Part shown: positions 1-5,447 of the stretch, one piece after another | Numbering within the stretch: position 1 is the first letter of the stretch | Layout of the letters: the number at the start of each line of letters is the position of its first letter | Origin: Candidatus Methanofastidiosia archaeon | Lineage (GTDB): Archaea; Methanobacteriota_B; Thermococci; Methanofastidiosales; NM3 | NCBI GenBank assembly: GCA_020854925.1 | Contig: JAHKLV010000166.1 | Coordinates: forward strand, 1 to 5,608 | Length of the DNA stretch: 5,608 bases | Direction of reading: 5' to 3' | Notes under the pieces: model-generated | The model's database searches: none | Seen by the model: only the letters and a program-made list of their open reading frames with translations | What the model was told of the DNA's origin: nothing | Translations under genes and position numbers: made by a program

Positions 1-206
1 CCGGGTGTATGGGCCCTCCGCCAGCATCCATGGAGCAGGGTTCCCGCATGCTTTCCGCTCTTGCCTCCATGATTGATGTGGACCACGAGAAAGTGGCGAA
101 TACCGAAGAGATGCAGGCATCGCTAGAGGAGGTGCGCGACCCCGCGGGCCTCTTTTACATGTACAGCATGCCAAAATCTATTATCCGCAGGAGGCATGAA
201 GAATGA
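1..206 (+). CDS. mvhG: Mvh-type [NiFe] hydrogenase small subunit, C-terminal fragment
   Basis: This is the 3' end of a gene that begins before the window; the first complete codon is at base 3. The visible 67 residues open with GCMGPPP, which matches the end of the Cys-x-Gly-Cys-x-Gly-Pro iron-sulfur ligand motif of group 3 hydrogenase small subunits. A helical tail follows and ends in basic residues (IIRRRHEE). The internal ATG at base 9 lies inside this motif and is not a start. In the family, this cytoplasmic subunit carries the [4Fe-4S] clusters that take electrons from the NiFe subunit to MvhD and heterodisulfide reductase. The stop codon overlaps the start of the large-subunit gene (ATGA at 203-206), which indicates translational coupling. 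The subunit assignment rests mainly on the neighbour and the Cys motif. A related group 3 small subunit (FrhG or sulfhydrogenase type) is the main alternative. Confidence 0.78.
   Translation, partial: GCMGPPPASMEQGSRMLSALASMIDVDHEKVANTEEMQASLEEVRDPAGLFYMYSMPKSIIRRRHEE
189..194 (+). promoter_or_regulatory. Ribosome binding site of the hydrogenase large subunit
   Basis: AGGAGG lies 8 bases before the ATG at 203, inside the last codons of the small-subunit gene. It supports the 203 start. It also shows that this organism uses strong SD sites for genes within operons. Confidence 0.8.
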
Positions 207-1588
207 CCCAGATAGACATCAATCCCATCACCCGACTCGAAGGGCATGGCAACATCAAGATCTTTACCGACGATGCGGGGAACGTGCAGACCGCCTACCT
301 CCAGATACCTGAGCTTCGGGCCTTTGAAAAATTCTGTGTGGGTCGCCAGGCCGAATACATGCCTCAGCTCACCAGCCGTATTTGTGGTGTGTGCCCCGTC
401 CCGCACCACCTTGCCTCAAACAAGGCGCTGGATATGGCCTATTCCGCACCGCCACCTGCCCGGGCCGTCGCCCTGCGAAGACTCATGCACTATGGGTACA
501 TCATCGAGGACCACCTGCTCCATTTCTACTTCCTCGGTGGCCCCGACCTGCTTCTCGGGCCTGACATGCCGCCCGGGAAACGGAACATCGTGGGTATCAT
601 CGAGGTTTTTGGCAAGGATGTTGCCCAAAGTATCATGAAGCATCGCAAGATAGGCCAGTCGATCGTGAAGCTTCTGGGTGGGAAGGCCATCCATCCCGCT
701 TTTGGCATTCCCGGGGGCGTATCGAATTCGGTGACCGAGGAGAATCTCGAGACCCTTGTCGAGGACGCCCGCTCGAGCATTGCCTTTGCCCAGTTCTCAC
801 TCGAACTCTTCAGGGAGCGTATTCTGGGGGGAGACTTCTATCCCGAGGCGCTTACCAGCGACGAATACTCCCTTACGTGCTACAACATGGGCGTGGTGGA
901 TGAGAAGAATCGCACTGACTTTTATGACGGGCGCGTGCGCATCACCGATGCAGAGGGGAAAGAAGTTGCCTGCTTTGAGCCGAGTGAGTACCTCTCGCAT
1001 GTGGGCGAGGCGGTGGAGAAGTTTTCTTACATGAAGTTTCCCTTCTACCGCGCGCTTGGCTGGAAGGGGCTGGTGGAATCTCCCGACAACGGCGTCTACC
1101 GCGTAGGCCCCCTCGGCCGGTTCAATGCCTCTGCAGGGTATACGACACCGCTCGCCGAAAAGGAAGGTAAGAAGCTTGCATCAGAGTTTGGACGGCCGTG
1201 CAACATGACCCTGGCATACCATTGGGCTCGCCTCATTGAAGTGCTCAATGCGAGCGAACTCCTCTTCGACCTCGTATCCGACAGGGAGCTTCTCCTTACC
1301 GGGGACACGAGAACGCCCGTGGGGAAGATAACGGGCAGGGGAGTGGGATGTGTCGAAGCTGCGCGCGGAACGCTCATACACGACTATGGCATGGATGCAA
1401 ACGGAGTCATGTCCTCCGTTAATCTCATCGTCCCGACGACGCACAATGCCGCCGCCATTTCGCTTTCAATCATGAAGGCGGCACAGGCCGAATTTGATGC
1501 GTCGCGAACAGGCTCAGAGGACAAGTGCAATCGTGTCGAGGTGGCGCTTCGCGCCTACGACCCGTGTTTCGGGTGCGCTACCCATTAG
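203..1588 (+). CDS. mvhA: F420-non-reducing (Mvh-type) [NiFe] hydrogenase large subunit
   Basis: This is a complete 461-residue catalytic subunit that binds the NiFe centre and splits H2. The N-terminal motif RICGVCPVPHH gives the first Cys pair (C61, C64) and H68. The C-terminal motif DPCFGCATH gives the second pair (C455, C458) and H461. Also visible are RLEGHG, with the conserved Glu (E13) of the proton path, a likely canopy Asp (D115 in GGPD), and the Arg-Gly motif near the active site (R388-G389). In methanogens MvhA works in the cytoplasm with MvhG and MvhD, and it delivers electrons to HdrABC for flavin-based bifurcation to CoM-S-S-CoB and ferredoxin. Two things are odd. The protein ends at H461, with none of the C-terminal peptide that an endopeptidase normally removes after nickel insertion. 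The usual EAPRG motif reads EAARG, with Ala at 387. The start at 203 is fixed by the SD site and the 4-bp overlap with the preceding gene. Group 3 is clear; the 3c (Mvh) subtype is likely but unproven. Confidence 0.9.
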   Translation: MTQIDINPITRLEGHGNIKIFTDDAGNVQTAYLQIPELRAFEKFCVGRQAEYMPQLTSRICGVCPVPHHLASNKALDMAYSAPPPARAVALRRLMHYGYIIEDHLLHFYFLGGPDLLLGPDMPPGKRNIVGIIEVFGKDVAQSIMKHRKIGQSIVKLLGGKAIHPAFGIPGGVSNSVTEENLETLVEDARSSIAFAQFSLELFRERILGGDFYPEALTSDEYSLTCYNMGVVDEKNRTDFYDGRVRITDAEGKEVACFEPSEYLSHVGEAVEKFSYMKFPFYRALGWKGLVESPDNGVYRVGPLGRFNASAGYTTPLAEKEGKKLASEFGRPCNMTLAYHWARLIEVLNASELLFDLVSDRELLLTGDTRTPVGKITGRGVGCVEAARGTLIHDYGMDANGVMSSVNLIVPTTHNAAAISLSIMKAAQAEFDASRTGSEDKCNRVEVALRAYDPCFGCATH

Positions 1589-1625
1589 CCTTCTTTTTCT
1601 TTTCTTCCTTTTTTTCTTTATTTTA
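1589..1625 (+). terminator. T-rich terminator after the hydrogenase operon
   Basis: Directly after the TAG stop comes an almost pure pyrimidine stretch with several runs of 4 to 7 T and no preceding GC hairpin. This is the usual form of an intrinsic archaeal terminator. It suggests the hydrogenase transcript ends here and that the following gene is a separate unit. Confidence 0.65.
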
Positions 1626-1702
1626 CTAAAAATGGTCAATTATATTATATATTTTCATATATCTTATCTACTAGTTCATATATATTTCATAACTAATACA
1701 TA

Positions 1703-1715
1703 CACTTTTAAAGTG
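1703..1715. repeat. Perfect 13-bp palindrome in the spacer before the flippase-like gene
   Basis: The arms CACTTT and AAAGTG flank a single central T, about 70 bases before the ATG at 1786. The element is too tight for a hairpin, so if it is functional it is more likely a protein-binding site or a TATA-like element (TTTTAAAG). The surrounding bases 1636-1700 are very AT-rich with several TATATA-like stretches, and no one of them stands out as the TATA box. Confidence 0.3.
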
Positions 1716-1785
1716 CCTATCTTAGGGAAAGCATCCGGCGCATGCGTCTTTAGCATCCTACCGCACCATATTCCCTCGATATACC

Positions 1786-2853
1786 ATGAACATCACGCGT
1801 CTGGAACGGGGCAAGCCCGTTATTTCAGCCCTTGTCGCAGGGGGCCTTATCGTATACCTACTACGCGAGGTGGGCTTGGACACCCTTGTCTCTTCCCTAC
1901 GAGAGGTAGACAAGGGGCTCCTTTTCCTCGCACTGGCGTTACACGCCCTGAGCCTTGTCGCCGCAGCCGGCCGCTGGTCGACCGTCGTTGGCGTTTCTGG
2001 GCATCCATCACGGATACGTACCATCCTGCATTTTATGCTTCTTGACAAGGTCGCCAACGCCATCTTTCCGACCTCTGCAGTGGGCGTAACAGTGCGCACC
2101 TATCTCCTTGAGCGCGAGTATCGGATTCCAAAGGCCCGCGGCTTTGCCACGATTGTCATGGATTACGGTACCGACATCACCATGACGTTCCTTTTGGCCA
2201 TACCCTGTTTCATGCTCATGGCATCCCATCTTCCTGCATCTGTCAAGGACCCCGTGCTTCTGAGCATTGTGCTCTTGGGAATAGCCATTGCAGTGGGTAT
2301 TGGCTGCAACACCGGGCCGCTGCATGGCATCATGAATCGCTCGGTCGCACGCACACGGTTGACCGGCCCCTCTGGTCGCAGGGGTGCCCTTGTACTGAAA
2401 GGCATGGAAATACTCAAGACCTTTCGTCTTGCCATTGAACGGCCGCGTCTCATGGCACGTGCATTTCTTTTTGCCTTTGGTTCCAAGGGATGTGAGGTAC
2501 TGCGTGCTTATGTGCTCTTTGCCGCCTTCGATGTCCCCGTACCCTTTGCTCTTCTCGTTCTGGTAGAAAGCGCCTGGATTTTCGTGTCCCCCTTCATGGT
2601 GACGCCAGGCGGCATCGGGGCGGTGGAATCGGGTCGCTTGGCCGTTTATACCCTCGTTACGGGGCTCTCCTCTTCCGCATCGGTTCCGGTGGTCTTTGTT
2701 GAGCGTTTTATCACGTTCTGGCTTATGATTGCCATTGGCGCCTTGGCGCTTCTCGTGTACCGGGGCAGGGATGCAGATCATGGCGATGGTGGAAGTGGGG
2801 GCCTTGATACGAATGCACCGTTCATCCGCTTTCCATGGGCGGCCCCTAGCTAA
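1786..2853 (+). CDS. Flippase-like integral membrane protein (UPF0104 / LPG synthase membrane-domain family)
   Basis: This encodes 355 residues with roughly eight hydrophobic segments, including about 11-27, 44-62, 131-148, 156-173, 223-248, 252-272 and 306-325. Two regions resemble the family pattern. FPTSAVGVTVRTYLLEREY (94-112) resembles the loop usually written P-G-x-x-G-E-x-x-R-x-x-L-L. The segment SPFMVTPGGIGAVESGRLAVY (268-288, 21 residues) carries the conserved core PGGIGAVE, followed by ERF at 306-308. Bacterial relatives form the membrane part of MprF, which moves aminoacylated lipids; the archaeal stand-alone members have no settled substrate. A lipid or lipid-linked sugar flipping role is inference. 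The last 30 residues are hydrophilic, rich in Gly and Asp, and probably cytoplasmic. ATG 1786 is the first start codon after an in-frame TAG at 1723. No SD site precedes it, unlike its neighbours, so translation may be weak or from a leaderless transcript. Spacers of 197 and 155 bases suggest it is transcribed alone. Confidence 0.75.
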   Translation: MNITRLERGKPVISALVAGGLIVYLLREVGLDTLVSSLREVDKGLLFLALALHALSLVAAAGRWSTVVGVSGHPSRIRTILHFMLLDKVANAIFPTSAVGVTVRTYLLEREYRIPKARGFATIVMDYGTDITMTFLLAIPCFMLMASHLPASVKDPVLLSIVLLGIAIAVGIGCNTGPLHGIMNRSVARTRLTGPSGRRGALVLKGMEILKTFRLAIERPRLMARAFLFAFGSKGCEVLRAYVLFAAFDVPVPFALLVLVESAWIFVSPFMVTPGGIGAVESGRLAVYTLVTGLSSSASVPVVFVERFITFWLMIAIGALALLVYRGRDADHGDGGSGGLDTNAPFIRFPWAAPS

Positions 2854-2912
2854 CCCGCACGTTGTGTTTCCGTCTCTCTAACCTAGGCACGTCTTTCTCG
2901 CGTGTTATCTAT

Positions 2913-2944
2913 TATATGACATATTTTATCATATTTGTCATATA
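2913..2944. promoter_or_regulatory. Inverted repeat, possible operator of the solute-binding protein gene
   Basis: TATATGACA (2913-2921) is repeated as its exact reverse complement TGTCATATA (2936-2944). The spacer is 14 bases and the half-site centres are 23 bp apart, about two helical turns. The right arm runs into TATATAGG (2941-2948), one of the TATA-box candidates for the gene at 3009. A dimeric regulator bound here could block the promoter. The AT-rich background raises the odds of a chance repeat, but the GAC/GTC cores are not AT-only. Confidence 0.4.
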
Positions 2945-2956
2945 TAGGACATTAAT

Positions 2957-2964
2957 AATATATT
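2957..2964 (+). promoter_or_regulatory. Possible TATA box for the solute-binding protein gene
   Basis: AATATATT lies about 50 bases before the ATG at 3009, which would place transcription start near 2985-2990 and leave a leader of about 20 bases that still contains the SD site. TATATAGG at 2941-2948 is an equally acceptable candidate with a longer leader. No clear upstream TFB (BRE) element is seen. Confidence 0.3.
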
Positions 2965-2998
2965 CACGTATATTGGCTGCGTACAAGACTCATTACAA

Positions 2999-3003
2999 AG
3001 GTG
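2999..3003 (+). promoter_or_regulatory. Ribosome binding site deciding the solute-binding protein start
   Basis: AGGTG lies 5 bases before the ATG at 3009. This picks 3009 over the longer in-frame ATG at 2862, which would pass through the AT-rich promoter region and place 49 residues ahead of an obvious lipoprotein signal. Confidence 0.7.
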
Positions 3004-3008
3004 AACCC

Positions 3009-3791
3009 ATGAAGAAGTCATGCTTTGGAATTCTTGCCGTGCTACTTGCCACGACGCTTGCGTGTAGCGGATGCATTACCGGCGGAAGCAACGACAACGA
3101 ACTCGGTCTTATCAACGAGGGCAAGCTTGTGGTCGGTATGGAAGCGCAGTTTCCCCCCTTCGAGATCATCCGAGCCGATGGTTCGTTTTATGGATTTGAC
3201 ATAGCGCTTGCCGAGGAAATCGGCAAGGAGCTTGGGCTTACAGTCGTCTTTGTCGACACCGACTTTAGTTCCATCATAGCTGCGCTCAATGCACAAAAGT
3301 TTGATGTTGTCATCTCGGGCCTTACCATCACCGAGGCTCGTGCAGAATCTGTCTTCTTTTCAGATTCGTACTTCGATGCCGGCCTTTCCATGGCTGTACC
3401 CATCGGAAGCACCATTCAGGACCTTGAGGGCCTGACCGGAAAGCGCGTAGGTGTCCAATTGGGGTCTACGGGAGACCTTTTTGCCACCGACCTTGAAGGA
3501 CTTGGGGAGCTGAAGCGCTACGCACATGCCCCCGATGCATTTATGGACATGAAAAATGGCAACCTTGATGTTATCATCAACGATGGGGTCGTTTCTGCAC
3601 CTATTGTTGCTGCATATCCAAACGACTTCATGATTGTTGAAGGCCTCGTCACTGTTGAGGAATATGGTATTGCGATAGCCAAGAGCAATCCCGAGCTTCT
3701 AGAAAAGATAAATGATGCGCTTGCGGCAATCATGGCAGACGGCCGCTACGATGCCATTTATGATGAATACATCACCAATTGGTCTGAATAA
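3009..3791 (+). CDS. Polar amino acid ABC transporter solute-binding lipoprotein
   Basis: This encodes 260 residues of the bacterial extracellular solute-binding protein family 3. The N-terminus MKK followed by a hydrophobic stretch and LACSGC is a lipoprotein signal. C22 is the likely lipid-anchored residue, and a short Gly/Ser/Asn linker follows. The binding fold then shows the family pattern: LVVGMEAQFPPFEI (40-53) and GFDIALAEEIGKELG (62-76). FDVVISGLTITEAR (98-111) supplies the Arg that in relatives holds the ligand carboxylate. GKRVGVQLGSTG (144-155) follows, and DVIINDG (187-193) supplies D192, which in relatives contacts the amino group. Both ligand residues are present, so an amino acid ligand is likely, but the specific one (Gln, Arg/Lys, His) cannot be read from the sequence. 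It sits outside the membrane and hands ligand to a permease. No ABC permease or ATPase gene lies next to it, and the membrane protein downstream is not of ABC type, so its partners are elsewhere or absent. Confidence 0.9.
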   Translation: MKKSCFGILAVLLATTLACSGCITGGSNDNELGLINEGKLVVGMEAQFPPFEIIRADGSFYGFDIALAEEIGKELGLTVVFVDTDFSSIIAALNAQKFDVVISGLTITEARAESVFFSDSYFDAGLSMAVPIGSTIQDLEGLTGKRVGVQLGSTGDLFATDLEGLGELKRYAHAPDAFMDMKNGNLDVIINDGVVSAPIVAAYPNDFMIVEGLVTVEEYGIAIAKSNPELLEKINDALAAIMADGRYDAIYDEYITNWSE

Positions 3792-3797
3792 GGAACC

Positions 3798-3832
3798 TTT
3801 TTCACCTCTTATTTTTTTCTTTTTTTTCCTTA
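3798..3832 (+). terminator. T-rich terminator after the solute-binding protein gene
   Basis: Starting seven bases after the TAA stop, this stretch holds runs of 5, 7 and 8 T broken by a few C or A bases. There is no GC hairpin, matching the tract after the hydrogenase operon. It separates this gene from the permease gene downstream. Confidence 0.65.
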
Positions 3833-3958
3833 ATTAGTCGTATCGGTGGTACTTTTTTCGTGTGTGAGCGTGAGAAATGTGGGTTGTGCACGTGTGAATA
3901 ATATTCCTTTTAATGAGTATTATATTCATTTTTTTGATATATTTTTTTGTTATTATAG

Positions 3959-3966
3959 TATAAAAG
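3959..3966 (+). promoter_or_regulatory. TATA box of the permease operon
   Basis: TATAAAAG is the best TATA-box match in the window. Transcription would be expected to start about 25 bases downstream, near 3985-3990, giving a leader of about 40 bases that keeps the SD site at 4018. The remaining spacer from 3833 to 3958 is AT-rich with a short GT-rich part (3859-3896) and no recognisable gene. Confidence 0.5.
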
Positions 3967-4017
3967 AATAATTTAGTGAGTAAATAATATATATTCAGTT
4001 ATTACATGATATATCTT

Positions 4018-4025
4018 AGGAGGTG
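4018..4025 (+). promoter_or_regulatory. Strong Shine-Dalgarno site in front of a non-ATG start
   Basis: AGGAGGTG is an extended match to the 16S rRNA 3' end. The core GGAGG ends 7 bases before the in-frame ATA at 4031 and 4 bases before the in-frame ATT at 4028. The in-frame stop TGA at 4007-4009 shows the reading frame cannot begin much earlier. The site decides that translation starts here rather than at ATG 4145, which has no SD. Confidence 0.7.
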
Positions 4026-4030
4026 GAATT

Positions 4031-5431
4031 ATAGCTGTCGGATACATTGGTCCTCCTCGCGAGGACGGAGGTGAGCAACCATATACCGGCGGCATCTTCA
4101 AGCTGCGTCTGCCCTTCCTGCACTACGGCATCGACATACAGTCGATGGCACAGGGTGCGGTGTTGGCCTGTACGCATCTCGGGGCTCTTGTCATTATGAT
4201 GGAGAATCTTGGGATTTCTGAGGAAGTCGCCCTCTTCATGGTCGCTGTCAACGGTGCCTTCTACTTATGGCACACGAGCTTTGGTGACCCAGGCATAGCC
4301 GGCTGGATCACGGCAGGCATCCCGCTCTACATCTCGTACCTGGCGTCATATGCGCCGGGTCCCGAGCGGATACAGGCGCTCATAGCGTTCCAGATAATCT
4401 TGGCATTGGTGTTCTTGGTATTAGGTGTCACGGGCCTGGCAAACATGGTGATATCGGTCTTCCCCATCTCCATGCGCGCGGGCATCCTGCTTGCGGCAGG
4501 CATGGCGTCTCTGCTACGTATCTTCAATCCCAGCGAGCCGTTCCTGAAGCTGTACCCCTGGTCGTTCCTTATTGGGCTTTTGTTCAGTTTCTTCATCCTC
4601 TTTTCCAATCGGGCGCTGGAGTACCGGCGCAGGAAGTCGTGGTTCCAGTGGATGGCGGGATGGGGTATCGTGCCCGGCTACGTCATCGGCTACCTCGTGG
4701 GCATCGTCGTGGGCGAGATCAAAGCACCGACGTGGGCGCAGTTTAGCGAAAAGATCTTCATCGGCGCTCCCGTGGGAGAGCTTATCGACACCGTGTCCCC
4801 CATCGGCGTAGGCCTTCCTGGTGTCGAGGTCTGGATTGCCGGCATCTCCATGGCCATTGTCGCGTACACGCTTGCCTTTGGCGACATGCTCATCCTACAA
4901 TCCCTCATGGGGGAGGTGAACAAGGCACGGCCTGATGAGAACGTCATCTACAGCCCGACGCGCAACCACATCATCACGTCGTGGAGAAACATCATCGAGG
5001 TCATCTTCATGCCGTACGTGACACTCTGTGGGCCCATATGGGCGGGCGCGTCGGCCGTGGTGGCAAGCAGGGGCATGAACTCCTCGAGAAAGGAGCTTGA
5101 CTCGTACTGGTCGGCAGCGAACTCGTTCAACTGGGGGGCGCTCGTGCTCTTCTTCTCGCCGATAGTGGTCATCCTCATGCCGGCGCGATTCATCGGCTTT
5201 GGTATCACCCTGGCGCTCCAGGGGTACCTGTGTTCGTACATCGCCTTTGAGATGTGCACGAACAACGTGCAGCGGGGCATCGCCGGCGTCATGGGCGCCT
5301 GCGTGATTGCCGCCAACTTCACCCATATCAGCCCCATCCTTTCGGGGCCGACCCTGGGCCTGTTGCTCGGCGCATTCCTCTACATTGCCCTCAAACCGAT
5401 GGCGAGCACACGAAAAGAAGAAGTACTATGA
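4031..5431 (+). CDS. Polytopic permease-like membrane protein with a probable ATA (or ATT) start
   Basis: From 4031 the frame gives 466 residues with about 11-12 hydrophobic segments. It opens with a soluble segment, VGYIGPPREDGGEQPYTGG, then IFKLRLPFLHYGIDIQ. The first membrane segment follows near residue 42, and a GDPGIAGWITAGIPL stretch follows the second. A long loop contains SPTRNHIITSWRN, then PYVTLCGPIWAGASAVVASR. The overall build recalls secondary transporters of the nucleobase/sulfate permease type. I recognise it only as an uncharacterised permease-like family, so no substrate is offered. The first ATG in frame is 4145 (residue 39), without an SD site, but the 38 codons before it read as ordinary protein and follow directly on a strong SD. 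ATA 4031 has the best spacing; ATT 4028 is the alternative. A sequencing error or mutation of ATG to ATA would explain it equally well. It probably forms an operon with the gene at 5448. Confidence 0.7.
   Translation: MAVGYIGPPREDGGEQPYTGGIFKLRLPFLHYGIDIQSMAQGAVLACTHLGALVIMMENLGISEEVALFMVAVNGAFYLWHTSFGDPGIAGWITAGIPLYISYLASYAPGPERIQALIAFQIILALVFLVLGVTGLANMVISVFPISMRAGILLAAGMASLLRIFNPSEPFLKLYPWSFLIGLLFSFFILFSNRALEYRRRKSWFQWMAGWGIVPGYVIGYLVGIVVGEIKAPTWAQFSEKIFIGAPVGELIDTVSPIGVGLPGVEVWIAGISMAIVAYTLAFGDMLILQSLMGEVNKARPDENVIYSPTRNHIITSWRNIIEVIFMPYVTLCGPIWAGASAVVASRGMNSSRKELDSYWSAANSFNWGALVLFFSPIVVILMPARFIGFGITLALQGYLCSYIAFEMCTNNVQRGIAGVMGACVIAANFTHISPILSGPTLGLLLGAFLYIALKPMASTRKEEVL
4052..4071 (+). 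repeat. GC-rich inverted repeat able to pair with the SD site
   Basis: CCTCC (4052-4056) can pair with GGAGG (4067-4071), and TCCTCGCGAGGA (4054-4065) is a perfect 12-bp palindrome. CCTCCT (4052-4057) is also the exact complement of AGGAGG at 4018-4023, the SD site of the same gene. The mRNA therefore has two mutually exclusive pairings, one of which would hide the ribosome binding site. Function is inferred; the repeat also encodes Pro-Pro-Arg-Glu-Asp-Gly-Gly. Confidence 0.4.
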
Positions 5432-5436
5432 GGAGG
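5431..5436 (+). promoter_or_regulatory. Ribosome binding site of the last gene
   Basis: AGGAGG starts on the last base of the permease stop codon and lies 11 bases before the ATG at 5448. The spacing is slightly long but acceptable. It points to the two genes being translated from one transcript. Confidence 0.6.
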
Positions 5437-5447
5437 AATAGGACTAT

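Noticed and set aside
1586..1696. TAG stop of the hydrogenase gene read through as pyrrolysine, giving a 37-residue C-terminal extension up to TAA 1694.
   Set aside because: The frame is open, but the codons are low-complexity T-rich sequence that fits a terminator and bears no resemblance to hydrogenase C-terminal peptides. The protein already ends at its natural mature terminus.
1494..2045. 183-codon plus-strand frame spanning the hydrogenase end and the flippase-like start.
   Set aside because: It crosses the T-rich terminator and AT-rich spacer and overlaps two well-supported genes in other frames.
2008..2781. Long minus-strand open frame (257 codons) opposite the flippase-like gene.
   Set aside because: It is the antisense shadow of a convincing membrane protein. 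Its translation is rich in His, Lys and Cys without any domain pattern.
2862..3008. Longer solute-binding protein starting at ATG 2862.
   Set aside because: It would translate the AT-rich promoter region and inverted repeat and place 49 residues before a standard lipoprotein signal. ATG 3009 has an SD site at the right distance.
3859..3900. GT-rich stretch with two CGTGTG copies as a possible small RNA or repeat.
   Set aside because: The copies are short, there is no stable inverted partner, and no promoter or terminator frames the stretch as a separate transcript.
4006..4074. Short frame of 22 codons from ATG 4006 overlapping the permease start, a possible leader peptide.
   Set aside because: It has no SD site of its own, an Arg/Ser/Trp-rich product and a frame different from the permease. 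The SD inside it fits the permease better. A leader-peptide role cannot be excluded but nothing supports it.
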